A stretch of DNA of 64,000 nt from Paenibacillus sp. LHD-117 (lineage in GTDB: Bacteria; Bacillota; Bacilli; Paenibacillales; Paenibacillaceae): assembly GCF_030929555.1 (NCBI RefSeq), contig NZ_JAVFVT010000017.1, positions 62,001 to 126,000 on the forward strand, given 5' to 3'. Position numbers and translations under genes: made by a program. Under the pieces are notes generated by a model. It saw only the letters and a program-made list of their open reading frames with translations. It ran no database searches and was not told where the DNA came from. Within the stretch, counting starts at the first letter, position 1, and every line of letters starts with the position of its first letter. Positions 44,045-53,360 of this stretch are shown piece after piece.

Positions 44045-45166
44045 TTATTCCGCAGGCTTTTCCGTCGCTGTTGGCGATGGAGACGGCGTAGCCGTAGCCT
44101 CGCCCTCCGCGCCTTCCGTCTCTCCTTCGCCCTCTGCGTCGGGGGATGGCGATGGGGACGGCTCAGGAAGCGTGATCTTGAGCTCTTGCTTCGGCATCTC
44201 GTCGCTCATGAATTTCTCCATGTACGTGTAAGCCGCCGCGCTCATCACTTCTTCCTTCTGTTCGTCGGTCAGTTGATCATAGGTCTTAGGCTCGCGTTTC
44301 TCGACAACCATAACATGATAGCCGAAGTCGGATTTGACCGGCTCGCCGATCTTGTTGATCTCTTGCTCGAACGCCGCTTTCTTAAACGGCTCTACCCAGT
44401 TCTTGCCTTCCGCATCTGCATAGAGGCCGCCTTTATCCTTGGAGCCCGGATCGTCGGAATATTCCTTCGCGAGCGTATCCCAGCTTCCGCCGGCATCCAG
44501 CTTCGCTTTCACTTCTTTGGCGCGGGCAAGCGCTTCTTCATCCGTACGAAGCTCTTTGGTCTCGCCCGTTTCTTCATTCTGTTCCGTAGTTGCCACGAGA
44601 ATGTGGCGAACAGTCGACACCGCGTAGTCCATTTGGGCGGTTTCATAGGCTTTCGTAATATCTTCATCCGTCACGAGGGAGTTCACATGCGCCACAACCG
44701 TTGAAGTGAGCATGAGGAACGTCGCCATGTCATCGTCGGAAATTTTCTTTTCTTTGACCTTCTTCTCGAGGTCGGCGTCGGTCTTCAGATAGTCCTTGTA
44801 TTCCTTCAGCTGCTTGTCCACGTCTTCGCGGGCCTTCTTCAAGGAGTCCTCGGAAGCCTGGCTGCTCAGCACCTTGTACGATACGTATTGCTCGAGAATC
44901 ATTTGCTGAAATTGCGGGATGGTGATGATTTGCTCATACGATGGCTGAGATACGCCGAAGATCGCCAGATACTTGTCGAACTCCGCTTGCGTGACCTTGC
45001 CGTCCTTATACGTCGCGACGACGTCTCCTTCGCTTACGCCCTTGAATTCCAAGGAATGCTCGCCTTTGTCGCCGCCGCATGCCGCTAGCATCGTCATGAC
45101 AAGCACCACTGCAACAACGAGCAGCGCGCTTCTGCTCCATGCCGACTTGCGTGTACTGTGCAACAT
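44045..45166 (-). CDS. Parvulin-type peptidyl-prolyl isomerase lipoprotein (PrsA/SurA-like)
   Basis: The 373-residue protein starts at ATG 45166 behind AAAGGGG (the frame could extend to 45229, but that is within a repeat and lacks a start site). Signal with lipobox LAAC (MTMLAACGGDKG). A SurA-like N-terminal helical chaperone region (about 40-190) and one PpiC parvulin domain (about 195-305: VRHILVATTEQNEETGETKE, SKDKGGLY, GEPVKSDFGYHVMVVEKR) follow. A Pro/Ser/Glu-rich tail ends it. It probably assists folding of secreted proteins, and it lies downstream of mfd as is common in Paenibacillus. Confidence 0.9.
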   Translation of the reverse strand: MLHSTRKSAWSRSALLVVAVVLVMTMLAACGGDKGEHSLEFKGVSEGDVVATYKDGKVTQAEFDKYLAIFGVSQPSYEQIITIPQFQQMILEQYVSYKVLSSQASEDSLKKAREDVDKQLKEYKDYLKTDADLEKKVKEKKISDDDMATFLMLTSTVVAHVNSLVTDEDITKAYETAQMDYAVSTVRHILVATTEQNEETGETKELRTDEEALARAKEVKAKLDAGGSWDTLAKEYSDDPGSKDKGGLYADAEGKNWVEPFKKAAFEQEINKIGEPVKSDFGYHVMVVEKREPKTYDQLTDEQKEEVMSAAAYTYMEKFMSDEMPKQELKITLPEPSPSPSPDAEGEGETEGAEGEATATPSPSPTATEKPAE

Positions 45167-45204
45167 GTTGAATCCCCTTTCACATAATAAGCTTTTTCGA
45201 GGTT

Positions 45205-45371
45205 GTTCAAAAAAACCGCTTCTTATCACGCAGCTACTCTATGGAGTAACTCGCTTCGAATCTTGGATTCAGCCGGTCTTTCCGGTGCTCACGTAGGTTC
45301 CACCTACGCTCCGCTCCTCATTCCCTAGCTTCTTCCAACCTTCTCGGTGCTAATAACCGATTTTTTTGAAC
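45205..45371 (-). repeat. GTTCAAAAA-ended dispersed repeat, copy B (167 bp)
   Basis: The minus strand reads GTTCAAAAAAATCGG...TTTTTTTGAAC. It aligns along its length to copy A at 55157-55322, sharing AATGAGGAGCGGAGCGTAG and CTACGTGAGCACCGG exactly, with hairpins whose arms co-vary. It lies between the mfd stop (45418) and the parvulin gene. Confidence 0.85.
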
Positions 45372-45417
45372 TTGCATTATATTGTATTGTAGCAGAAAAG
45401 GGACAAGAAAAGCGAAT

Positions 45418-48400
45418 TTACGCCTGCGATGTCGCATTCTGCAGCATTTCCTTCGGCGCTACGGCGTCTTTGTATCCCTCGAGGAACTTCTCGGACAAGT
45501 GGAGCTTCTGCTCCATGTTCAGCCCCTTGCCCCGCAGCGTAATGCTTTGCGGCGTTTCCTGCTCCGAGCTTTGCTTGAACCGGTTCTCCAGCTTGAGGCA
45601 AAGCTGGTCCACCTGCTTGCGCACCGTCTTGCTCGAGAACGGCGAAGCAAGCTTGAAGATCAAGTCGTCGCCCTTCTGGCTGACCAGCTCGATGCCGCAC
45701 AGGGAACCGTAAATTTTCATGCGCGCCACGGACATCAGGTTGCTGACAGCCTGCGGAAGATCGCCGAACCGGTCGATTAACTCGTCGATGAGGTCGTCCG
45801 ACTCCTCGAACGTGCGCACCGCCGCCACCTTCTTGTAAATTTCGATCTTCTGAATGCTGTCATAAATATAATCCGACGGCAGATAAGCGTCGACGCTGAG
45901 GTCGATCTGAGTCGATACGACCTTCTCCGCCACCACTTCTTCACCGGTCATCTCCGCCTTGCGCTTCGCGATCTCCTCCGCCAGCATCTGCGAATACATG
46001 TCGAAGCCGACGGACGCGATGAAGCCGTGCTGCTCCGCGCCGAGCAGATTGCCCGCGCCGCGGATGGCGAGGTCGCGCATCGCGATCTTGAATCCTGAGC
46101 CGAGCTCGGTAAATTCCTTGATCGATTGGAGCCGTTTCTCCGCCACCTCGGTGAGCACTTTGTCCCGCTGATAGGTAAAATACGCATAGGCGATCCGATT
46201 GGACCGGCCTACCCTCCCCCGCAGCTGGTACAGCTGGGAGAGACCCATCTTGTCGGCGTCATGGACGATAAGCGTATTGACGTTCGGGATGTCGACGCCC
46301 GTCTCGATAATGCTGGTGCTGACCAGCACGTCCGATTCGCCGTCGAGGAAGTCGAGAATCGTCTTCTCCAGCTCCTGCTCGGACATCTGGCCGTGTCCGA
46401 CCGACACCTTCGCGTCCGGCACGAGCGCATTGATCTGCTCCGCCATCTGGTAGATGCCCTGGACGCGGTTGTACAGATAATAGACCTGGCCGCCACGCGC
46501 CAGCTCCCGCTCGATCGATTCGCGCACGAGGGCCGGGCTGTATTCGACAACGTAGGTTTGTACCGGGAATCGATTCTCCGGAGGCGTCTCGATGACGGAC
46601 AAATCCCGCACGCCCAGCATGGACATATGAAGCGTACGAGGAATCGGGGTCGCCGTCAGCGTCAACACGTCCACGTTCGTCTTCAGCTTCTTCAACTTCT
46701 CCTTGTGCGAAACGCCGAACCGCTGCTCTTCGTCGACAACGAGCATGCCGAGCGATTTGAACACGATATCCTGCGACAGCAGCCTGTGCGTTCCGATCAC
46801 GACGTCGACCGTGCCGTTCTTCAGCCCCTTGATCGTTTCGTTCTGTTCCTTGCGCGAGCGGAAGCGGCTCAGCACCTGCACGTTGATCGGATAACCCGCG
46901 AAGCGCTCGCGGAACGTCTCGTAATGCTGCTGCGCGAGAATCGTCGTTGGCACGAGCACCGCTACCTGCTTGCTGTCCATCGCCGCCTTGAACGCGGCTC
47001 GGACAGCGACTTCCGTCTTGCCGTATCCGACGTCGCCGCAGAGCAGTCTGTCCATCGGCTGGCTGCGCTCCATATCCTTCTTGATCTCTTCGATTGCGCG
47101 AAGCTGGTCTCTCGTCTCGTCGTACGGGAACATCGCTTCGAATTCCTGCTGATAAGTCGTATCCTTTCCGAACGAGTAGCCGGGCGTAGACTGGCGCTGC
47201 GCGTACAGCTTGATCAGATCGTCCGCGATATCCTGGACGGACGCCCTTGCCTTGCTCTTCGCCTTCGTCCATTCGCTGCCGCCCAGCTTGTTGACCTTCG
47301 GCTCCTTCTCTTCCGAGCCGACGTACTTCTGGATCATGTCGACCTGTTCAATCGGTACCGACAGCTTGTCGCCGCCGGCATACAGAATATGCAGGTAATC
47401 GCGGTGAATGCCGCCGATCTCGAGCGTGCCGATGCCGACATACTTGCCGATGCCGTGGTTATGATGGACGACGTAGTCGCCGACCTTCAGCTCGGTATAG
47501 CTTTTGATCCGCTCGGCATTGTCCAGCTTCTTGTCCAGTCTGCGCTGCTTGCGCTGCTTCTGCGAGAACATCTCGCCCTCGGTAATGACGACCAGATGCG
47601 ACGAAGGCAGCTCGAAGCCCTGCTGCAGGTTGCCCTCCAGCAGAATCGGCGTTTCGATGCCGTAATCGTCGAGCACGCGGCGCATCCGCTCCATCCGCTC
47701 CGCATTGCCGGCCAGCATCATGACTTTGGCGCCGATCTTCTTCCAACGCTCCATCTCCGACTTCAGCACGTTCATCTGCCCATGGAAATTTTGCATCGAG
47801 CGGCTGGTCATATTGAGGATGTTCTGCGGCTGCGAATGAGGCACCTGGCGCAGGAAGAGCGACAAGAATAACGTCGGGAACGGGCGGTGATGCAGAATCT
47901 CCTCCGTCTCCCTAGCCAAGACAAGTCCGGGAAGCGACTTGCCGTTCTGGAGCAGATGGACGGACCATTCGCTCTCGTCCCGCTCGAGCTGCTTGGACGT
48001 TTCTATCAATCTCGTAGGCTCGTCTAGCACGAGCAGCGTATCCCCCGGCATATAGTCCATGATTGTCTGGTGCTCCGGGTATAACAGCGATATATATTTA
48101 TAAATTTCCGGAAAATAAACCTGTTCCCGCAGCTTCTCCATCTCTCCGCCGATCTCCGCGCGGAGCCGATCCTTGGCCGTGCGGTCGGTCATCTTGTCGA
48201 GCTGCCGCTCCAGCAGCCCCGCAGCATGATCCGCGGCGTTCGCCATGCGCTCCGCGCTTGCGATGATCTCCTGGCATGGCGGGATGACGTAACTTTCCAG
48301 CCGCTCGAGCGAGCGCTGCTCGGCGGGATCGAACGTCCGTATGGAGTCGATATCGTCGCCGAACCATTCGATCCGGCAAGCCTGGACCGCCGTCAGCGGG

Positions 48401-48963
48401 TAGAAGTCGACGATGCCGCCTCTGACGCTCATCTCTCCTTTGGACTCCACGCGGTCGACCCGGACATAGCCGAGCGACGTCATGCGGCGCAGGAAGTCCT
48501 CCAGCGTGATCGAGTCTCCTACTTTGACCGGGATCTGCGCCTCGGCCATCACGCTGCCGATCGGCAGGTATCGCCTAACGCCGGAGAACGGCACGACAAC
48601 AATCCCGCGATAGCCCTGGGACAGCTTCATCAGCACGTCCATTCGCTGCGCCAGCGTCTCGGGACTCGAGATCGCCGCCTCCGCAGCCATAAGCTCGTTC
48701 GCAGGATAGAGCAGCACCTTATCGGGCGACAAACATTCCTGTAGATCCTCCGCGATCTTCTGCGCGGAGAACATATTATGGGTGACGACGAGCATCGGGC
48801 GCTCGATCGCTTCTTCCAGGGCTGCAATCATGACCTGGCGGGAGGATCCGGCAAGCCCGGACACCATCTGCTCGCGCATCCCTTTGCGAATTCCGGATAG
48901 GACGGACTGAACGTCCAGATCCGCGGCAAAAGCTTGAATTAGCGCTTTCAACGTTTGCGGCAC
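45418..48963 (-). CDS. mfd: Transcription-repair coupling factor Mfd
   Basis: The 1181-residue protein is full length. It has an N-terminal UvrB-homology module (about 1-350), an RNA-polymerase-interacting domain (about 490-560, HNHGIGKYVGIGTLEIGGI), and a DNA translocase with Walker A GDVGYGKTEVAVRAA, DEEQRFGVSHKE and a RecG-like TRG motif region (ELGSGFKIAMRDLAIRGAGN). Mfd pushes stalled RNA polymerase off lesions and recruits UvrA. Its place between the fin-pth side and a parvulin gene matches related genomes. Confidence 0.97.
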   Translation of the reverse strand: MPQTLKALIQAFAADLDVQSVLSGIRKGMREQMVSGLAGSSRQVMIAALEEAIERPMLVVTHNMFSAQKIAEDLQECLSPDKVLLYPANELMAAEAAISSPETLAQRMDVLMKLSQGYRGIVVVPFSGVRRYLPIGSVMAEAQIPVKVGDSITLEDFLRRMTSLGYVRVDRVESKGEMSVRGGIVDFYPLTAVQACRIEWFGDDIDSIRTFDPAEQRSLERLESYVIPPCQEIIASAERMANAADHAAGLLERQLDKMTDRTAKDRLRAEIGGEMEKLREQVYFPEIYKYISLLYPEHQTIMDYMPGDTLLVLDEPTRLIETSKQLERDESEWSVHLLQNGKSLPGLVLARETEEILHHRPFPTLFLSLFLRQVPHSQPQNILNMTSRSMQNFHGQMNVLKSEMERWKKIGAKVMMLAGNAERMERMRRVLDDYGIETPILLEGNLQQGFELPSSHLVVITEGEMFSQKQRKQRRLDKKLDNAERIKSYTELKVGDYVVHHNHGIGKYVGIGTLEIGGIHRDYLHILYAGGDKLSVPIEQVDMIQKYVGSEEKEPKVNKLGGSEWTKAKSKARASVQDIADDLIKLYAQRQSTPGYSFGKDTTYQQEFEAMFPYDETRDQLRAIEEIKKDMERSQPMDRLLCGDVGYGKTEVAVRAAFKAAMDSKQVAVLVPTTILAQQHYETFRERFAGYPINVQVLSRFRSRKEQNETIKGLKNGTVDVVIGTHRLLSQDIVFKSLGMLVVDEEQRFGVSHKEKLKKLKTNVDVLTLTATPIPRTLHMSMLGVRDLSVIETPPENRFPVQTYVVEYSPALVRESIERELARGGQVYYLYNRVQGIYQMAEQINALVPDAKVSVGHGQMSEQELEKTILDFLDGESDVLVSTSIIETGVDIPNVNTLIVHDADKMGLSQLYQLRGRVGRSNRIAYAYFTYQRDKVLTEVAEKRLQSIKEFTELGSGFKIAMRDLAIRGAGNLLGAEQHGFIASVGFDMYSQMLAEEIAKRKAEMTGEEVVAEKVVSTQIDLSVDAYLPSDYIYDSIQKIEIYKKVAAVRTFEESDDLIDELIDRFGDLPQAVSNLMSVARMKIYGSLCGIELVSQKGDDLIFKLASPFSSKTVRKQVDQLCLKLENRFKQSSEQETPQSITLRGKGLNMEQKLHLSEKFLEGYKDAVAPKEMLQNATSQA

Positions 48964-49117
48964 CTCGTTTCTCTCGCAACCGGCCGGGGATTGCCGGCCG
49001 CTGCTTTCCGACCATTCTCGCTACTGTTCCCCGTTCCACCCTCGCCCACGCCAAAACAGCTACAACCGGATCATGCCGGCATAGCTTGTTCTAGCAATAC
49101 ATATTAAAAGTACATCA

Positions 49118-49348
49118 TTACTGCAATGGATTGCCGATCAGCATGAGGTCCGGATTCGTACTCAGCGCTTCGTTGCAATAATCGCAAACAACCTTTACCG
49201 TCACATTTCCGTTCGAGTCATACGCTATTATATCGCTGCGCTCTTCGGGGGTCAAGAAATGGAAACCGAGCTGCTGCTCCGTTATGGCGGAGCCATCGAT
49301 CGATCCCATGGACGTCTTGCAGTGCCTGCAAATATAGTTTACAGCCAT
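49118..49348 (-). CDS. fin: Anti-sigma-F factor Fin
   Basis: The 76-residue protein has two zinc-binding CxxC pairs (CRHC near residue 7 and CDYC near 55) and the core QLGFHFLTPEERSDIIAYDS. Fin (YabK) is made in the forespore and inhibits sigma-F when sigma-G takes over. Its position between pth and mfd is the same as in Bacillus. Confidence 0.93.
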   Translation of the reverse strand: MAVNYICRHCKTSMGSIDGSAITEQQLGFHFLTPEERSDIIAYDSNGNVTVKVVCDYCNEALSTNPDLMLIGNPLQ

Positions 49349-49410
49349 ATGTATGCCTCCTGAGGATGGGTTATACCCTCAGTATGCCCATATCGCGCCA
49401 AATTAACGGC

Positions 49411-49971
49411 TTATCGGTTAAACTTCGCCATCGTCTCCTCGAACGGCGCCTTGAGCCCGAACTCCGCCGCGTCGCAAGCATTCGCGATCATGTCCACCAA
49501 CTTGTCCCGCTCCGCCTTAGGGAACGTAGACAACACGTAGTCGGAGATGACCATGCCCGGCTGCGGCCTCGAGATGCCCATCCGGATCCGGTTGAACGTC
49601 TGCGTGTTCAAATGCTGGATCATCGACTTGATCCCGTTATGCCCGCCCGCGCTTCCTTGGTAACGGAGTCTCAGCTTGCCGATCTCCGTATCCAGATCGT
49701 CGTAGACGACGACGCCGTCCGCCAAGTCCGCCTTGAAGTAATCCATGAACGACCGGACCGATTCCCCGGAGAGGTTCATATACGTCATCGGCTTGATCAG
49801 CACGACCTTCGTCCCCCCGACGTTCCCTTCTCCGATGAGCGCCTTGCACTTGCTCTGCGTGACAGAGATGCCCCAGCGCCTCGCCAGCTCGTCGATCACC
49901 ATAAATCCTACATTATGTCTCGTATCCTTATATTGTGTGCCCGGATTGCCAAGTCCAACGATCCATTTCAT
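49411..49971 (-). CDS. pth: Peptidyl-tRNA hydrolase
   Basis: The 186-residue enzyme begins MKWIVGLGNPGTQYKDTRHN, with catalytic His in TRHNVGF, VVYDDLDTEIG and the GSAGGHNGIKSM loop. It cleaves peptidyl-tRNA released from stalled ribosomes. In Bacillus this gene is called spoVC. It follows ctc by about 180 bp and precedes fin. Confidence 0.96.
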   Translation of the reverse strand: MKWIVGLGNPGTQYKDTRHNVGFMVIDELARRWGISVTQSKCKALIGEGNVGGTKVVLIKPMTYMNLSGESVRSFMDYFKADLADGVVVYDDLDTEIGKLRLRYQGSAGGHNGIKSMIQHLNTQTFNRIRMGISRPQPGMVISDYVLSTFPKAERDKLVDMIANACDAAEFGLKAPFEETMAKFNR

Positions 49972-50109
49972 TCCCCTTGCTCCACTCCTTCGCCGTCAGC
50001 GCGCGCTTTTGCCAGCCTGTTGTTAGAATTGAACCTAATGTAGCATAAACCCGGGCAAAAACGAAGTCCGATATCGCAAAATGAAAATCGGATCAGATGC
50101 AATTCGCCA

Positions 50110-50139
50110 AAATAAAAGCCTGCCGATCGCTCGGCAGGC
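50110..50139 (-). terminator. Terminator of ctc
   Basis: GCCTGCCGA-GCGA-TCGGCAGGC perfect stem followed by TTTTATTTT on the minus strand, immediately after the ctc stop. Confidence 0.93.
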
Positions 50140-50153
50140 CTCTCTGATGCGCA

Positions 50154-50807
50154 TTAGGTGCTTGTCGCGATCTCGTCATGCTGTGCATGCTCCGATCTGG
50201 ACTCCGCTTCTATCGCTTCCACTTCCTGCGCTTCCGCTTCTTCCTCGCTCAGCTCTTTCTGCGGCGCTAGCACCGTCAGCACGACGAGCTCCGAATCCGA
50301 CTTCGCTTCCACGCCTTGCGGAAGAACGAGATCCTTCACTTGCAAGCTCTCTCCGATACCGAGACCGGCAATATCGACCGGAATCGAATCCGGAATGTCG
50401 GCCGGGAGACACTCCACCTCGAGCTCGTGCAAGATAATGGATAGGATGCCTCCTTCCCGCACGCCGGCGGAATCCCCAACATGATCGATGCGCACGTTCG
50501 CGCGAACCGATTCGTTCATATTAATTTGATGGAAATCGACATGCAGGAGCTGATGGTTCAAGGAATCTCTCTGTACGTCGGCCACCATGACCGAGTGTTT
50601 GCCCGATCCCGGAATATCCATCTCCAGGACGGCGTTCGGGTGGGAACGGAGCAGCGCCTTTAGATCCTTCTCGCTTACGCTTACCGACGCAGCGTCGCTT
50701 AACAGCTTCCCGTATACGATTCCCGGGACCATGCCGCTAGACCGTAATAGGCGCAGATCGCCTTTCGTTTTGACGGATCTCGGATCCGCCTTCATTGCGA
50801 TAGCCAT
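50154..50807 (-). CDS. ctc: Ribosomal protein L25 / general stress protein Ctc
   Basis: The 217-residue TL5-type protein has an N-terminal L25 5S-rRNA-binding domain (MAIAMKADPRSVKTKGDLRL, GMVPGIVYGK) and a C-terminal beta domain with HELEVECLPADIPDSIPVDI. An acidic C-terminal tail ends it. The start ATG 50807 is set by GGAGGATTCCAT. It directly follows glmU with no prs between them, unlike in Bacillus. Confidence 0.94.
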   Translation of the reverse strand: MAIAMKADPRSVKTKGDLRLLRSSGMVPGIVYGKLLSDAASVSVSEKDLKALLRSHPNAVLEMDIPGSGKHSVMVADVQRDSLNHQLLHVDFHQINMNESVRANVRIDHVGDSAGVREGGILSIILHELEVECLPADIPDSIPVDIAGLGIGESLQVKDLVLPQGVEAKSDSELVVLTVLAPQKELSEEEAEAQEVEAIEAESRSEHAQHDEIATST

Positions 50808-50902
50808 ATGGAATCCTCCTCGCGAATTGGATTTCCATATCACTTTACCCAGTCGCGGGGAAAATTAAACAAATTCGCAATCCTTCCCCTAACGGGGTCG
50901 GC

Positions 50903-52300
50903 TTACTTGGAATTACGCTCCTTCTTCGCTTTGGCGCGAGCCCGGATCTTGTCCGCGTATCCCTCTTTGTTCACTTGACGTTCCCGCGCGATCGCCAGAT
51001 CGCCCGCCGGCACGTCCTGCGTAACGGTAGAACCCGCCACGACGTAAGCGCCGTCGCCAACCTTAATCGGTGCGATCAGATTGACGTTGCTTCCGATAAA
51101 CGCATGATCGCCGATCTCCGTGACCGCTTTGTTGAAGCCGTCATAGTTGACCGTGATGGCGCCGCAGCCGATATTGACGTCCTTACCGACCACCGCGTCG
51201 CCGACATAGCTCAGATGGGACACCTTGCTTCCATCGTCCAGCGTGGCGTTCTTCAGCTCCACGAAGTCGCCGATCTTGCAGCCGCGGCCAAGCTTCGAGC
51301 CTGGGCGCAGGTTGGCGTATGGGCCGACCGTGCTTTCCGGACCAACGACAGATTCGGCAATGACGGAATACTTCACCGAGGCGCCATCGCCGATCTCGCT
51401 TGCCGTAATTTCCGCTCCCGGTCCGATGACGCAATCTTCGCCGATGACCGTTCCCGCGCGCAGGACGCAGCCCGGATAGACGACCGTGTCGGCGCCGATC
51501 ACGACTCCCGCTTCAATATACGTGTTCGACGGATCGATTAGCGACACGCCATTCAATAGATGCTCCCGGTTAATCCGCTCGCGCATGAACCGTTCCGCCT
51601 CGGCAAGCGCCACGCGGTCGTTCACGCCGATCGCTTCGGCCAGATCTGTCGTGCAATAGCCTTGCACGACTTCGCCCGCCGATTTGAACAAGCCGATGAC
51701 GTCGGTCAGGTAATATTCCCCCTGGACGTTCTCGTTCTTCACGTTCGCAAGCGTCTCGAACAGCTTGCGGTTATCGAAGCAATACGTGCCAGTGTTGATC
51801 TCCCGTACCGCAGCTTCCTTCACGGAGCAGTCCTTCTGCTCCACGATGCGCTGAACCGTGCCGTCTTCGCCGCGGATGACGCGCCCGTAGCCGGTCGGGT
51901 CTTCGAACGAAGCCGTCAGTACGGTCGCGGCCGCCCCGCTCTCCTCGTGCAGCTTCAGCATCGCTTCCACCGTCGACGCGCGGACAAGCGGCGTATCGCC
52001 GCAGATCACGATCGTCGTGCCTTCCTCGGAGCCAAGCAGATCCTTCGCCTGCAGCACCGCATGTCCCGTTCCGAGCTGCTGCTCCTGCAGCGCATATTCC
52101 GCCGCATCGCCCAAGTATGCCTTTACCTTCTCCGCGCCGTGACCGACGATCACGACCGCGCGTTCGCACTCCGCCGCTTGGACCGTATCCAGCACGTGGC
52201 CGACCATCGTCTTGCCGCATACGGGATGCAGCACTTTATATAGTTTCGATTTCATCCGTTTGCCTTGACCGGCAGCCAGTACAATCGCCATTCGTTTCAT
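50903..52300 (-). CDS. glmU: Bifunctional UDP-GlcNAc pyrophosphorylase / GlcN-1-P acetyltransferase
   Basis: The 465-residue enzyme has an N-terminal uridylyltransferase (VLAAGQGKRMKSKLYKVLHP) and a C-terminal left-handed beta-helix acetyltransferase (about 250-450). The start is ATG 52300 (behind GGGAGG), not the upstream ATG at 52324. It makes UDP-GlcNAc, the precursor of peptidoglycan and, by inference, of the Pel-type polymer encoded at 9-19 kb. A palindromic repeat lies upstream. Confidence 0.96.
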   Translation of the reverse strand: MKRMAIVLAAGQGKRMKSKLYKVLHPVCGKTMVGHVLDTVQAAECERAVVIVGHGAEKVKAYLGDAAEYALQEQQLGTGHAVLQAKDLLGSEEGTTIVICGDTPLVRASTVEAMLKLHEESGAAATVLTASFEDPTGYGRVIRGEDGTVQRIVEQKDCSVKEAAVREINTGTYCFDNRKLFETLANVKNENVQGEYYLTDVIGLFKSAGEVVQGYCTTDLAEAIGVNDRVALAEAERFMRERINREHLLNGVSLIDPSNTYIEAGVVIGADTVVYPGCVLRAGTVIGEDCVIGPGAEITASEIGDGASVKYSVIAESVVGPESTVGPYANLRPGSKLGRGCKIGDFVELKNATLDDGSKVSHLSYVGDAVVGKDVNIGCGAITVNYDGFNKAVTEIGDHAFIGSNVNLIAPIKVGDGAYVVAGSTVTQDVPAGDLAIARERQVNKEGYADKIRARAKAKKERNSK

Positions 52301-52347
52301 CTCTGGTAACCTCCCTATTTCCATCTACCATGGAATCCTCAGACAAG

Positions 52348-52407
52348 GTGAAACAGCCTTCGCCGTTATATGGCGGCGCGGCTCGTTTCATTCCGAGAAT
52401 TCTAAGA
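52348..52407. repeat. Palindromic repeat, copy 1 (60 bp)
   Basis: GTGAAAC...GTTTCATTCCGAGAATTCTAAG. TGAAAC/GTTTCA arms enclose a CGCC/GGCG hairpin. It aligns to 56259-56320. A nearby CTTAGAATT (52432 onward) repeats its end in reverse. Confidence 0.7.
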
Positions 52408-52463
52408 TCATTAAAAGTTGCAAAACTTATACATTCTTAGAATTTGAATATAGCCTATATTAT

Positions 52464-52498
52464 AAAAAAAGAAAAGAGAGCCGCGGCTCTCTTCTCTG
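52464..52498 (-). terminator. spoVG terminator
   Basis: AGAGAGCC-GC-GGCTCTCT stem with flanking AGAGA/TCT arms, followed by a seven-T run on the minus strand, just after the spoVG stop. Confidence 0.92.
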
Positions 52499-52534
52499 AT
52501 TAAACGGGATTGTTACGCTTGCAGAGCTTGCGTT

Positions 52535-52816
52535 CTAAGCGCCTTCTTCGATCGCAACCTCATCGGCTGCGCGCTCATACTCTGCCAATACGGCAGCTTG
52601 GATCTTCTCACGTGTCGTGGAAGAAATTGGATGAGCGATATCGCGGAATTCGCCATCCGGGGTACGTTTGCTAGGCATAGCTACGAACATTCCATTGTTG
52701 CCGTCGATAACACGGATATCGTGAACAACGAATTCATTGTCAATGGTGATCGATGCGATGGCCTTCATACGTCCTTCCGAATTCACGCGGCGGAGTCTGA
52801 CATCAGTAATTTGCAC
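52535..52816 (-). CDS. spoVG: Septation / RNA-binding regulator SpoVG
   Basis: The 93-residue protein begins at a GTG (52816) behind [30 protein letters not shown] and [20 protein letters not shown] are signature segments. SpoVG is a nucleic-acid-binding protein affecting septation and sporulation. It is preceded by a sigma-H-type promoter and followed by its own terminator. Confidence 0.97.
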   Translation of the reverse strand: MQITDVRLRRVNSEGRMKAIASITIDNEFVVHDIRVIDGNNGMFVAMPSKRTPDGEFRDIAHPISSTTREKIQAAVLAEYERAADEVAIEEGA

Positions 52817-52850
52817 TTGTGTTCACCACCTTTGCCTCTCAAGACTTGGT

Positions 52851-52883
52851 GTATACTTCCACGTTTTAATGCAAAATCCTTCT
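52851..52883 (-). promoter_or_regulatory. spoVG sigma-H-type promoter
   Basis: AGAAGGATTT (52874-52883) and GTGGAAGTATAC resemble the known Bacillus spoVG sigma-H promoter elements (AGGATTT and GGAAT with a similar spacer). An AT-rich tract (52905-52940) lies just upstream, as in Bacillus, where AbrB acts. Confidence 0.7.
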
Positions 52884-52945
52884 ATCAAATTGGTAAATTG
52901 ATACTCAATTTAAAATATTTTTTTTGTTATGACAATTTTTCGTTT

Positions 52946-53344
52946 TCATTCGACATCTGTCGATGCAATGACCTCAATTTCGACAAGGACGTCCTTCGGA
53001 AGCCTTGCTACTTCTACGGCGGAACGGGCCGGTTTATGGTCTCCGAAGTAGGAAGCGTAGATGCCGTTCACCGTCGCGAAATCGTTCATATCTTTCATGA
53101 ATACGGTCGCTTTGACGACGCTGCCGAACGAGGCTCCCGCTTCTTCGAGCACGGCCTTTAGATTGCGGAACACCTGGTGCGCCTGCTCTTCGATACCGCC
53201 CTCTACGAGAACGCCCGACGCGTCGAGCGGAATTTGCCCGGAGGTGAACACGAGTCCTCCTAGCTTGATCGCTTGCGAGTAAGGTCCGATTGCCGCCGGC
53301 GCCGCCTCCGTGGAGACCACTTCCAGCTTCGTGCGCGTTGTCAT
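52946..53344 (-). CDS. ridA: RidA family enamine/imine deaminase (YabJ)
   Basis: The 132-residue protein has the RidA signatures [30 protein letters not shown] and the C-terminal [20 protein letters not shown] with the Arg that binds the substrate carboxylate. RidA hydrolyses reactive 2-aminoacrylate. It sits 16 bp after purR, as in Bacillus, where it contributes to purine-gene control. Confidence 0.95.
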   Translation of the reverse strand: MTTRTKLEVVSTEAAPAAIGPYSQAIKLGGLVFTSGQIPLDASGVLVEGGIEEQAHQVFRNLKAVLEEAGASFGSVVKATVFMKDMNDFATVNGIYASYFGDHKPARSAVEVARLPKDVLVEIEVIASTDVE

Positions 53345-53360
53345 GAATATCCCTGCCTTT

